Source of the DNA: Aeromonas rivuli
Lineage (GTDB): Bacteria > Pseudomonadota > Gammaproteobacteria > Enterobacterales > Aeromonadaceae
Length of the DNA stretch: 64,000 nucleotides
Reading direction: 5' to 3'
Assembly: GCF_000820045.1 (NCBI RefSeq)
Contig: NZ_CDBJ01000043.1
Location: 266,709-330,708, forward strand
The first letter of the stretch is position 1. Every line of letters begins with the position of its first letter. Under the pieces are notes generated by a model. That model was not told where the DNA came from and made no database searches. It saw nothing but the letters and a program-made list of their open reading frames with translations. This document shows positions 17,539 to 25,525 of this stretch, piece after piece. A program made the translations under genes and the position numbers.

Positions 17539-19614
17539 TCACCCCAGGGTACCGACCACTTCCACCCTCAGCTCCTCCGGGATCTCGTTGTAAGAGAGTA
17601 CCTTGAGCCCCTTGGCGAAGGAGGTGGCATAACGGGACAGCAAAGGTCTCAGTTGGGGCATCACCACCAATACTGGGGCATGGCCCTGCTGCTGGAGCTG
17701 CTCCTTGACAAGGGGCATATTTTGTTGGAGCTGAGCCAGCAATTGGGGGTCAACCGGGAAACTGTCCAGCGCCACCTTGCCCTGTTGCTGAGCCTGATTC
17801 ATGGCCGCCAACAGTGTCTGCTCCAGCCGTTCATCCAGCGTAAAGGTGGCCAGCAGCTCACGCTGTCCTATCACCTGGCGCACTATCTGGCGCTTGAGGG
17901 CGCAGCGCACGTCCGCCGCCAGCAGCACGGGATCCTTGGTCAGCTCGCTCGCGTCGAGCAAGGTGGTCGCTATGGTGCGGATGTCGGTCAGGCTCACCTG
18001 CTCCTTGAGCAGTTGCCGGAACACCCGAAGCTGCTGCATCTGGGTCAGGGCGAGGTTGAGCTCCTCCGCCAGACGGGGAGACAGGGTCGCCAGGTATTGA
18101 CCCAGCTTGCCGACTTCATCGTGGCCGAACAGGGTGTCGAGCTGTTCACGCAGCAGCTTGCTGGCATGGGTCGCTATCACGGTCGCCGAGTCCACCACCG
18201 AGTAACCCAGATTGAGTGCCTTGGCCTTGTGGTCCGGGGCTATCCAGACCGCGTTCATGCCGTAGGCGGGATCCTGGGTCAGCTCGCCGTCCAGGGCACC
18301 GTAGGTCTCGCCACTGCTGATGGCCATCAGCCGCTGGCAATCCACCTGCCCGCTCGCCATGGGCACGGAGGAGATCCGGACTCGGTATTGATCGGGTTGC
18401 AGCTGCAGGTTGTCGCGCACCCTGATCTCGGGCAGCAAGAAACCATACTGCTCGGAGAGGGTCTTTCTGATGCCCCGCACCCGCACCAGCAGCTCGGCGC
18501 CCTTGTCCGCCTCGGCCAGGGGAACCAGCTTGTAACCAAGCTCGATGGCGATGGGATCGACATAGGGCAGATCCTGCCACTCCAACCCCTGATGTTCAGG
18601 CAACACCAACTGCTGACTCAGTTGCTCGGCGGCATCGAGCGCCGGATCCTGCTGCTGTCGCAGGCTCACCCGCCAGCCGGTCCAGGCCAGCACGGCGGCA
18701 AAACTGACGAAGGCCAGCATGGGCATGCCGGGCACCAGACCCAGGATCAGCATGATGGCGGCAGCCGTGTAGATAACCCTGGGCGACGCCAATAGCTGCT
18801 GGCCCACCTGATCGGACATCTCCCCCTCATCACTGACCCGGGTCACTATGATGGCGGCTGCGGTAGACATCAGCAGGGAGGGGATCTGGGCAACCAGACC
18901 GTCCCCTATGGTGAGCAGGGCATAGCGCTGGAAGGCCTCTGCCACCGGCAGGGCATGCTGAAAGATACCGATGGCAAGACCGCCAACCAGGTTGATGATG
19001 AGCACCAGCAACCCGGCGATGGCATCCCCACGCACGAACTTGGAGGCACCATCCATGGCCCCGTAGAAGTCGGCCTCGCGGGAGATCTCTTCCCGCCGGG
19101 CCCGGGCCTGGTGTTGATCCATGATGCCGGCATTCAAGTCGGCATCTATGGCCATCTGTTTGCCCGGCATGGCGTCCAGGGTGAAGCGGGCCGACACCTC
19201 GGATATCCGTTCGCCACCCTTGGTGATGACCACGAAGTTGATGATCATCAAGATGATGAACACCACCAGGCCAACCACATAGTTGCCGCCGATGACCACC
19301 TCGCCAAACGCCTGGATGACCTTGCCCGCCGCATCATTGCCCTCATGGCCATTGAGCAGCACCACCCGGGTCGAGGCGACGTTGAGGGAGAGCCTCATCA
19401 GGGTAGCCACCAGCAGCACGGTCGGGAACACGGAGAAGTCGAGGGGACGGCGGGCCGAGACCGAGACCAGCAACACCATGATCGCCAACACTATGTTGAA
19501 GGTGAACAGGCCATCGAGCAGCCAACCCGGCAGCGGCAGTATCATCATGGCCAGTATGGCCAGCAGCATCAGGGGGATGGCCGTATAGGACTTGGTCAGG
19601 GTACGCCAGTTCAC
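17539..19614 (-). CDS. flhA: Lateral flagellar export gate protein FlhA
   Basis: FlhA is the large nonameric component of the flagellar export gate (691 aa). The N-terminal half has about eight membrane segments and the FHIPEP-type sequence (RPLDFSVFPTVLLVATLMRLSLNVASTR); the C-terminal half is the cytosolic ring that docks substrates. The start is GTG 19614 with AGAGGTAAGTT upstream. It is last in fliMNPQR-flhBA and is called lfhA in some lateral-flagella literature. Confidence 0.97.
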   Translation of the reverse strand: MNWRTLTKSYTAIPLMLLAILAMMILPLPGWLLDGLFTFNIVLAIMVLLVSVSARRPLDFSVFPTVLLVATLMRLSLNVASTRVVLLNGHEGNDAAGKVIQAFGEVVIGGNYVVGLVVFIILMIINFVVITKGGERISEVSARFTLDAMPGKQMAIDADLNAGIMDQHQARARREEISREADFYGAMDGASKFVRGDAIAGLLVLIINLVGGLAIGIFQHALPVAEAFQRYALLTIGDGLVAQIPSLLMSTAAAIIVTRVSDEGEMSDQVGQQLLASPRVIYTAAAIMLILGLVPGMPMLAFVSFAAVLAWTGWRVSLRQQQDPALDAAEQLSQQLVLPEHQGLEWQDLPYVDPIAIELGYKLVPLAEADKGAELLVRVRGIRKTLSEQYGFLLPEIRVRDNLQLQPDQYRVRISSVPMASGQVDCQRLMAISSGETYGALDGELTQDPAYGMNAVWIAPDHKAKALNLGYSVVDSATVIATHASKLLREQLDTLFGHDEVGKLGQYLATLSPRLAEELNLALTQMQQLRVFRQLLKEQVSLTDIRTIATTLLDASELTKDPVLLAADVRCALKRQIVRQVIGQRELLATFTLDERLEQTLLAAMNQAQQQGKVALDSFPVDPQLLAQLQQNMPLVKEQLQQQGHAPVLVVMPQLRPLLSRYATSFAKGLKVLSYNEIPEELRVEVVGTLG

Positions 19615-19617
19615 AAC

Positions 19618-20754
19618 TTACCTCTCGGGTTGACGCAATTCAGGGGGCACATGCAGGGGGGCTAGCGGGCCGGGCTGCTTGCCCCGCCCAGCCTGATAGG
19701 CCTGCAACTGCAATACATGGTTCAGGACATAAGCCACCGCGGTATAGAGACCGGCCGGGACCTCCTGATCGATTCGGGTCGAGTAGTAGATGGCTCGAGT
19801 CAGCTCAGGCAGGCTCAATACCATCTTGTCGTGCTGCTTGCCCACCTGCTTGATCCGCTCGGCCATGCTGTCGACCCCCTTGGCGATCACATAAGGGGCA
19901 TTGGCGCGGGCGGGATCGTATTTGATGGCCACCGCATAGTGGCTCGGGTTCACCACTATCACATCGGCCTGGGGCACCCGCTTCTCGATGCGGGCCCTGG
20001 CCAGCATGGCTTGTACTTGACGGATCTTCGCCTTGATCTCCGGGCGACCCTCGCTGTTCTTGTGCTCATCCTTGACCTCCTGCTTGGTCATGCGCAGTTG
20101 TTTCTGCATCGACCAGCGTTGGTAAGGCACATCGAGCAGGGCGATCAGCATCTGAACGGCGCCAAGTAGGATAAAGGCCTGGGAGAGGATCCCCAGCGCC
20201 TGCTCCATCGCCATCTGGGGCGGCATTCGATTCATTTGCAACAGGGTCGGCCACTGATGCTGCAATAACAGGGCCAAGGTTGAACCAATCAGCACTATCT
20301 TGAGAATGGACTTGAGCAGCTCCATCAGGCTATGGGTGGAAAACATGCGCTTGAGCCCCTTGAGCGGATTGAGTTTCTCACCGCTGGGCATCAACTTTTT
20401 CCAGGTGAACACCATGCCCCCCGGCACCATGCTGACCAGGATCAGCATCAGTGCCAGGAAACCGAACAGGGGCAGCAAGGCCATGAGCATGCTGAGCAGG
20501 GCCTCCCCGGTCCAGCTCATCATCATCTGGGGATCCCGCGCCCCCTGCCAGTCGAAACGGATGGGACGTTTCATCAATTCGGCGAAGAAACTGCCAAGGC
20601 CGGGCACCATCCACTGCATGGCGAGTCCACCGAGCAGCAGCAAACCCGCCGAGCTCATCTCCCGGGAGCGGGCAATCTGCCCCTCATCCCGAGCCTTGCG
20701 CTGTTTCTGGGTGGAGGCCTGCTCGGTTTTATCCTGGGCGCTGGTCTGACTCAT
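19618..20754 (-). CDS. flhB: Lateral flagellar export switch protein FlhB
   Basis: FlhB controls the switch of export specificity from hook to filament (378 aa). Four membrane helices are followed by a cytoplasmic domain. The self-cleavage motif, normally NPTH, is NPSH here (residues 269-272, the same position as in the enterobacterial protein). Asn and Pro, which carry out the cleavage, are kept. Start ATG 20754 overlaps the fliR stop by four bases. Confidence 0.96.
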   Translation of the reverse strand: MSQTSAQDKTEQASTQKQRKARDEGQIARSREMSSAGLLLLGGLAMQWMVPGLGSFFAELMKRPIRFDWQGARDPQMMMSWTGEALLSMLMALLPLFGFLALMLILVSMVPGGMVFTWKKLMPSGEKLNPLKGLKRMFSTHSLMELLKSILKIVLIGSTLALLLQHQWPTLLQMNRMPPQMAMEQALGILSQAFILLGAVQMLIALLDVPYQRWSMQKQLRMTKQEVKDEHKNSEGRPEIKAKIRQVQAMLARARIEKRVPQADVIVVNPSHYAVAIKYDPARANAPYVIAKGVDSMAERIKQVGKQHDKMVLSLPELTRAIYYSTRIDQEVPAGLYTAVAYVLNHVLQLQAYQAGRGKQPGPLAPLHVPPELRQPER

Positions 20755-21533
20755 TGCACACTCAATCCCTGCAACTGCTCCAGCACATGGCTGACCAGAT
20801 CGAGATAACGAGCAGGCACCCCGCTGATGGAGAGCGCCATGGTCAGCAACCCCAGCAACAGCGTCATGGGGAACCCCAGGGAGAAGATGTTGAGGGAGGG
20901 GGCCGTGCGGTTCATGACCCCGAAGGTGAGATTCACCATCAGCATCGCCACCACGGCAGGCAGGGTCAGGATGAGGGCGGCCCCGATACTCCAGCCAAAC
21001 AGGCCGATGACCCCCTTGATATCGAGCAGGTAGAGCGAAGAGCCCGGCGGCCAGCTGCGCAGACTCTGCACCAGCACCTCCAGCACCACCAGATGGCCAT
21101 TGAGGCCGAGAAACAACAGCGTGGCAAAGATGAGCATGATCTGGCTGATGATGGGCGCCGATTCACCATTGCTGGGGTCATTCATGACCGCCATACCCAG
21201 ACCCATTTGCATCGACAGTATCTGGCCCGCCATGGTCATCACCATGAACAGCATCTGGACGCAGAGCCCGAATAACAGGCCGAACATCAACTGTTCCAGC
21301 GTGACCAGGATAGCCTGTGCCGAGAAGGGGTCTATCAGCGGCATGGCCTTGAGCATGGGGGCCAGCAACAGGCTGAGCAGGAAGGCGAGCAACAGCCGGA
21401 TCTGGGGCGGCACCCGGCCATCGCCGAAGAAGGGCATCACCCAGAAGGCGGCGCCGATACGAATGAAGGGCCACCACCACTGTCCCAGCCAGGCCGTCAG
21501 CTCGGCCGCACTGACCGAGATCAGCGAATTCAT
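20751..21533 (-). CDS. fliR: Lateral flagellar export protein FliR
   Basis: FliR is a core membrane protein of the export gate (260 aa) with about six hydrophobic helices. Family text includes PFFGDGRVPPQIRLLLAFLLSLLL and the repeated Gly/Leu-rich segments toward the C-terminus (FPMTLLLGLLTMALSISGVPAR). ATG 21533 overlaps the fliQ stop (ATGA), so the two are translationally coupled. Confidence 0.95.
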   Translation of the reverse strand: MNSLISVSAAELTAWLGQWWWPFIRIGAAFWVMPFFGDGRVPPQIRLLLAFLLSLLLAPMLKAMPLIDPFSAQAILVTLEQLMFGLLFGLCVQMLFMVMTMAGQILSMQMGLGMAVMNDPSNGESAPIISQIMLIFATLLFLGLNGHLVVLEVLVQSLRSWPPGSSLYLLDIKGVIGLFGWSIGAALILTLPAVVAMLMVNLTFGVMNRTAPSLNIFSLGFPMTLLLGLLTMALSISGVPARYLDLVSHVLEQLQGLSVQ

Positions 21534-21799
21534 CCGATAAGCCCGGGGATCTTGGCAAACAGCTCATTGAAGAGGGTGGTGATCTGGGCCAAAAGCCAGT
21601 GGCCAGTGAAGATCAGCGTCAACAGCGTCACGATGAAACGGGGCAGGAAGCTGAGGGTCTGTTCCTGGATCTGGGTCGCCGCCTGAAACACACTCACGAT
21701 GAGTCCGACGATCAAGCCGGGCACCACCAGCACAGAGACCATGATCACCACCAGATTCACTGCGCCACCCACCAGACTGACGCTCTGCTCGGGGGTCAT
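21530..21799 (-). CDS. fliQ: Lateral flagellar export protein FliQ
   Basis: FliQ is a small two-helix export-gate subunit. The start MTPEQSVSLVG at ATG 21799 gives the usual 89-residue protein; the open frame extends upstream but only through fliP sequence. The conserved GLIVSVFQAATQIQEQTLSFLP motif lies between the helices. fliP ends 2 bp upstream. Confidence 0.95.
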   Translation of the reverse strand: MTPEQSVSLVGGAVNLVVIMVSVLVVPGLIVGLIVSVFQAATQIQEQTLSFLPRFIVTLLTLIFTGHWLLAQITTLFNELFAKIPGLIG

Positions 21800-21801
21800 G
21801 G

Positions 21802-22533
21802 TCAGCCCCCCCCGAAGCTGGCGGCCAGGGTGCCGACCGTCATCGACCACCCATCAACCAATACGAATACCATCAGCTTGAACGGCAACGAGATGATGAG
21901 CGGCGACAGCATCATCATCCCCATGGCCATCAAGACGCTGGCGACCACCAAATCGATCACCAGGAAGGGGATAAACAGCATGAAGCCTATCTGAAACGCG
22001 GTATTGAGCTCGCTCAGCACGAAGGCGGGCAACAAGACACCGAAGGGTATTTCCGCCTTGGTGAGGTTGGTCGACTCCCCCGAGATCCGCAGCATCTGCT
22101 CCAGATCCGGCTCCCGGGTCTGCGCCAACATGAAGCGCCGCAAGGGTTGCTCGGCACGGCTTATCCCCTCGGACAGGGTGATTTCGTCGTTGTCATAGGG
22201 CAGGAAGGCGTTTTCGTACATCTCGGTCCAGACCGGACGCATGATGACCAGCGTCAGGATCAAACTGATGCCGATCAGTACTCGGTTTGGTGGGCTCTGT
22301 TGCAGACCCAGCGCCTGGCGCAATATGGCCAGCACTATGATGATGCGGGTAAAGCTGGTCATCATCAGTAACAGGGTCGGCAACAACCCCAGCAGGGTCA
22401 TGAAGAAGAGGATCTGCAACTTGATGTTGTAGTCCTCGCCCCCTTCGGCGCCAGGCGCGACCGAGAAGAGGGTCATGTCCGCACCCCAGCTGGGCAGGGC
22501 GACGAGCAAGAGCAGCGGCAGCAGGACGCGCAT
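21802..22533 (-). CDS. fliP: Lateral flagellar export protein FliP
   Basis: FliP forms the pentameric core of the export gate (243 aa). It has a cleavable signal-like N-terminus (LLPLLLLVALPSWGA) and the family signatures TSFTRIIIVLAILRQALG and IPFLVIDLVVASVLMAMGMMM. No fliO lies between fliN and fliP, so the FliO assembly factor must be encoded elsewhere, shared with the polar system, or dispensable. Start ATG 22533. Confidence 0.97.
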   Translation of the reverse strand: MRVLLPLLLLVALPSWGADMTLFSVAPGAEGGEDYNIKLQILFFMTLLGLLPTLLLMMTSFTRIIIVLAILRQALGLQQSPPNRVLIGISLILTLVIMRPVWTEMYENAFLPYDNDEITLSEGISRAEQPLRRFMLAQTREPDLEQMLRISGESTNLTKAEIPFGVLLPAFVLSELNTAFQIGFMLFIPFLVIDLVVASVLMAMGMMMLSPLIISLPFKLMVFVLVDGWSMTVGTLAASFGGG

Positions 22534-22910
22534 CAGTCGTCCATGCCACCCAGCAGCTTGGTGTCAACCACCTCGACCAGACGCAGGCCATACTTGCCAT
22601 TGACCACCACCACCTCACCACGGGCCAACAGTTTGCCATTGACCCGGACATCCAGCGGCTCACCCGCCAACTTGTCCAGCTCGATGACAGCCCCCTCTTC
22701 GAGCTGCATCAGATCCCCAAGCGGCACCTCTGCACTGGCCACTTCCAGGGTCACCTTGACCGGGATCTGGCGGAAGAAGGAGAGATCCCTCGGCTTGCCG
22801 CTACCGGTCGGCGCCAGGTAATCGGCCGCACTCGGCATGCTGAGTTCGTCATCAAACAACTGATCCAGGCTGTCCAGATCCAGGGGATCATTGATGTTAT
22901 GTTCGTTCAT
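22533..22910 (-). CDS. fliN: Lateral flagellar motor switch protein FliN
   Basis: FliN forms the base of the C-ring (125 aa). The SpoA fold appears as VKVTLEVASAEVPLGDLMQLEEGAVIELDKLAGEPLDVRVNGKLLARGEVVVVNGKYGLR, the normal FliN C-terminal domain, after a short acidic N-terminus. The gene sits 7 bp after fliM, and its stop overlaps the fliP start by a base. Confidence 0.95.
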   Translation of the reverse strand: MNEHNINDPLDLDSLDQLFDDELSMPSAADYLAPTGSGKPRDLSFFRQIPVKVTLEVASAEVPLGDLMQLEEGAVIELDKLAGEPLDVRVNGKLLARGEVVVVNGKYGLRLVEVVDTKLLGGMDD

Positions 22911-22917
22911 CTTGTTC

Positions 22918-23790
22918 TTACTCCTCTATCACTGCCGTTACCTGATACACCAGGCTGCCTTTTTGCTCGGCAATGCGTCCATTGAAACAGGGGCGGCTGC
23001 CGATCAGGGCAGGCACCAGGTCAGGCATATCCAAGGCCAGCACATCACCAACCTGCAAGGTCTCCAGATCAGCCAGGGTCATGGCCATCTGTCCCATCAC
23101 CACCCGCAATTGCACCGGCAGGTGAGTCATCGCTTGTTCCAGCTCACCGCGAACAGGGCGTTGATCGGTCAGTTGCGCCTCGGTTTCGGCCTGCAGCCAC
23201 CACAACCGCCACTGATGGTTATGTTCTCCCAGACTCAGGGTCGCCTGGCTGGACCAGAGCGCAGGCCCCACTGGCAGCACATCGGCAGGCACGGGGGTGA
23301 GCTGCCAGCCCAGATCGCCGAGTCCCATGCAGGAGGAGAGAATATCGACCTGGTATTGGCAGAGTCGGTGCAACAGGCGCTGCTCGGTATCACTGAGGGA
23401 TTTGGCCTGACTCGGCTCCTCACCCGCTTGCAGCTGTCCTCCGAAGAAGATCACGGCGAGACGATAGATGACGGACGCTGAGATGGAGAAAAACACTCGG
23501 TAGCGCTCGTCACGCTGGGCCCTGGCTTCGAGCCAGAACTGCTGATCTTCAGGAGGGAAATGGCCGGCACTGACGAAATCCTGAAACACGAGATCGCACT
23601 CGGCGCTGTTGAACAGCTGGGCTATGCACCCGGCAGCCTGCAAGGAGAAGCTGGCCAAGTGGGCATTCATCTGCTTGAGATGACCCTGTTTGGCTCGCTC
23701 GACACCGAGCAGATCGTAGCGAGGAAGCCCCCGTCCCTGTTCGGCCGGCAGCAGCCGGGAGGGTGTTAGCGTTAGGCTGCTAGCTGACAT
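22918..23790 (-). CDS. fliM: Lateral flagellar motor switch protein FliM, lacking the CheY-binding N-terminus
   Basis: FliM is the middle C-ring protein. This copy is 290 residues, shorter than chemotactic FliM (about 330-360). It begins MSASSLTLTPSRLLP and has no LSQxEIDALL-type peptide, which in polar and enteric FliM binds phospho-CheY. The CheC-like middle domain and SpoA C-terminal domain are present. ATG 23790 has AAGGTG upstream, and no in-frame extension restores the missing peptide. It is first in fliMNPQR-flhBA. Confidence 0.93.
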   Translation of the reverse strand: MSASSLTLTPSRLLPAEQGRGLPRYDLLGVERAKQGHLKQMNAHLASFSLQAAGCIAQLFNSAECDLVFQDFVSAGHFPPEDQQFWLEARAQRDERYRVFFSISASVIYRLAVIFFGGQLQAGEEPSQAKSLSDTEQRLLHRLCQYQVDILSSCMGLGDLGWQLTPVPADVLPVGPALWSSQATLSLGEHNHQWRLWWLQAETEAQLTDQRPVRGELEQAMTHLPVQLRVVMGQMAMTLADLETLQVGDVLALDMPDLVPALIGSRPCFNGRIAEQKGSLVYQVTAVIEE

Positions 23791-23952
23791 TGCGAATTCA
23801 CCTTAACCATGTTCATGCCACCCTTAACCCACATCAGGGTGACGGGGCAGGTGGAGAAAAGGGGACCAGTCGACTTGAAGCGACCAAAATGGGCGGGAAC
23901 TGTATTACAAAATGAAAAAAGGTGCTATCGACCCAGGCAGGCCCATAAAGAA

Positions 23953-23980
23953 AAATCCCGGACCAGAAGGTACCGGGATT
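23953..23980 (-). terminator. Rho-independent terminator of rnpB
   Basis: Minus-strand AATCCCGG ... CCGGGATT stem with TTTTTC after it, 30 bp past the 3' end of the RNase P RNA. It also separates rnpB from the fliM operon; the fliM promoter must lie in 23791-23952, where no clear element was seen. Confidence 0.85.
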
Positions 23981-24009
23981 CTTGTGGGTAACAGAGTACC
24001 CTGAAATTA

Positions 24010-24396
<387 letters not shown>

Positions 24397-24403
24397 GGCG
24401 CGG

Positions 24404-24434
24404 ATTATAGCCCTGTCTGCTGGCCGGGGTAAAC
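24404..24434 (-). promoter_or_regulatory. rnpB promoter
   Basis: A perfect TATAAT (24404-24409, minus strand) lies 7 bp before the inferred rnpB 5' end; TTTACC about 18 bp upstream is a weak -35. Confidence 0.6.
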
Positions 24435-24463
24435 CGGCAATTTTCGATAGTGGCATTTATTAA

Positions 24464-24505
24464 CGGCTTGATGACTCATTCTAGAGTGACACTGTCATCA
24501 AGCCG
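24464..24505. repeat. Perfect 12-bp inverted repeat between rsmI and rnpB
   Basis: CGGCTTGATGAC and GTCATCAAGCCG flank an 18-nt loop that itself contains AGTGACACT. It lies 98 bp downstream of the rsmI stop and upstream of the rnpB promoter. Neither side has a clear T run, so it may be a terminator for rsmI, a protein-binding site or a processing hairpin. Confidence 0.5.
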
Positions 24506-24603
24506 CCCCCATCGATGGGCTGCCAGGTCAGGTTGGTAGATGCGACCTTCGTCAGAGACCCTCATGGTGAGGATGACCCTGTGACCCGAACCGACGACTC
24601 TAT

Positions 24604-25446
24604 TTATGCTTTCTGGTGGTGATCCAGTCCGTACTTGTAGAGGGCGTTCTTCTTCACCCCATGGATCTCGGCGGTCAGCGCGGCCGCCTTCTTGAGGGGC
24701 AGTTCGGCCACCAGCAGACCCAGGGTGCGGATCGCATCAAAGGGCAGCTCTTCTTCCACCTTGCTGGCGCCGGCCACCACCAGCACGATTTCACCGCGGC
24801 AACGGTTTTCATCCTCGCCCAGCCAGACCAGCATCTCGGAGGCGGGCAGACCGTGGATGGATTCAAAGGTCTTGGTCAACTCGCGGCACACCACCACCTG
24901 GCGCTCCCCCAGGATGCGAGCAATCGCTTCTACCGTGTCCTGCACCCGGCGCGGTGACTCGTAGAACACCAGGGAGCGGGTATCTTCGATGACGGCCTGC
25001 AGCCGGTCGTCACGTCCCTTGGCTTTCGCAGGCAAGAATCCCTCGAAGGCGAAACGGTCGGTGGGCAGGCCAGCAGCACTGAGCGCCGTGATGGCCGCGC
25101 ACGGGCCCGGCAGCGGCACTACCTTGACCCCGGCTTCGCGACAGCGGGTGACCAGGTGATAACCGGGGTCGCTAATCAGCGGCGTGCCCGCATCCGATAC
25201 CAGGGCTACACTCTTGCCTTCCTTGATTTTCGCTATCAACACCTCGGCCTTCTGCTGCTCGTTGTGATCGTGCAAAGGGAAGCAGCTCACCGAGATCTGG
25301 TAGTGTTTGAGCAGTATGCCGGTGTGGCGGGTATCCTCGGCCGCCACCAGATCGACCCGGCGCAGAATATCGAGGGCGCGCTGGGTGATATCGGCCAAAT
25401 TACCGATGGGAGTGGGGACTATATAGAGGGTTGGGGTGTCACTCAT
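24604..25446 (-). CDS. rsmI: 16S rRNA 2'-O-ribose C1402 methyltransferase RsmI
   Basis: RsmI methylates the 2'-OH of C1402 in 16S rRNA, using SAM, in the decoding centre. The protein (280 aa from ATG 25446, with CGGAG upstream) has the tetrapyrrole-methylase fold: [14 protein letters not shown] at the N-terminus, [15 protein letters not shown], and [26 protein letters not shown]. It is divergent from lpoA, the usual arrangement. Confidence 0.96.
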   Translation of the reverse strand: MSDTPTLYIVPTPIGNLADITQRALDILRRVDLVAAEDTRHTGILLKHYQISVSCFPLHDHNEQQKAEVLIAKIKEGKSVALVSDAGTPLISDPGYHLVTRCREAGVKVVPLPGPCAAITALSAAGLPTDRFAFEGFLPAKAKGRDDRLQAVIEDTRSLVFYESPRRVQDTVEAIARILGERQVVVCRELTKTFESIHGLPASEMLVWLGEDENRCRGEIVLVVAGASKVEEELPFDAIRTLGLLVAELPLKKAAALTAEIHGVKKNALYKYGLDHHQKA

Positions 25447-25469
25447 GGGATCTCCGAGCATCCCGACAA

Positions 25470-25498
25470 TTGTGTCGCCATATTGGCCCGTTTACACT
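25470..25498 (+). promoter_or_regulatory. lpoA promoter
   Basis: TTGTGT (25470-25475) and TACACT (25493-25498) at 17-bp spacing put the start near 25505, between two possible lpoA start codons. This favours ATG 25526. Confidence 0.45.
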
Positions 25499-25525
25499 AT
25501 GGGTAACTTCAACACTGGTCGGGGA

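Noticed and set aside
23791..23830. Sigma-54-like TGGCAT...TGGTT upstream of fliM
   Set aside because: The -12 GC is missing, and the start site would fall inside or after the fliM start codon.
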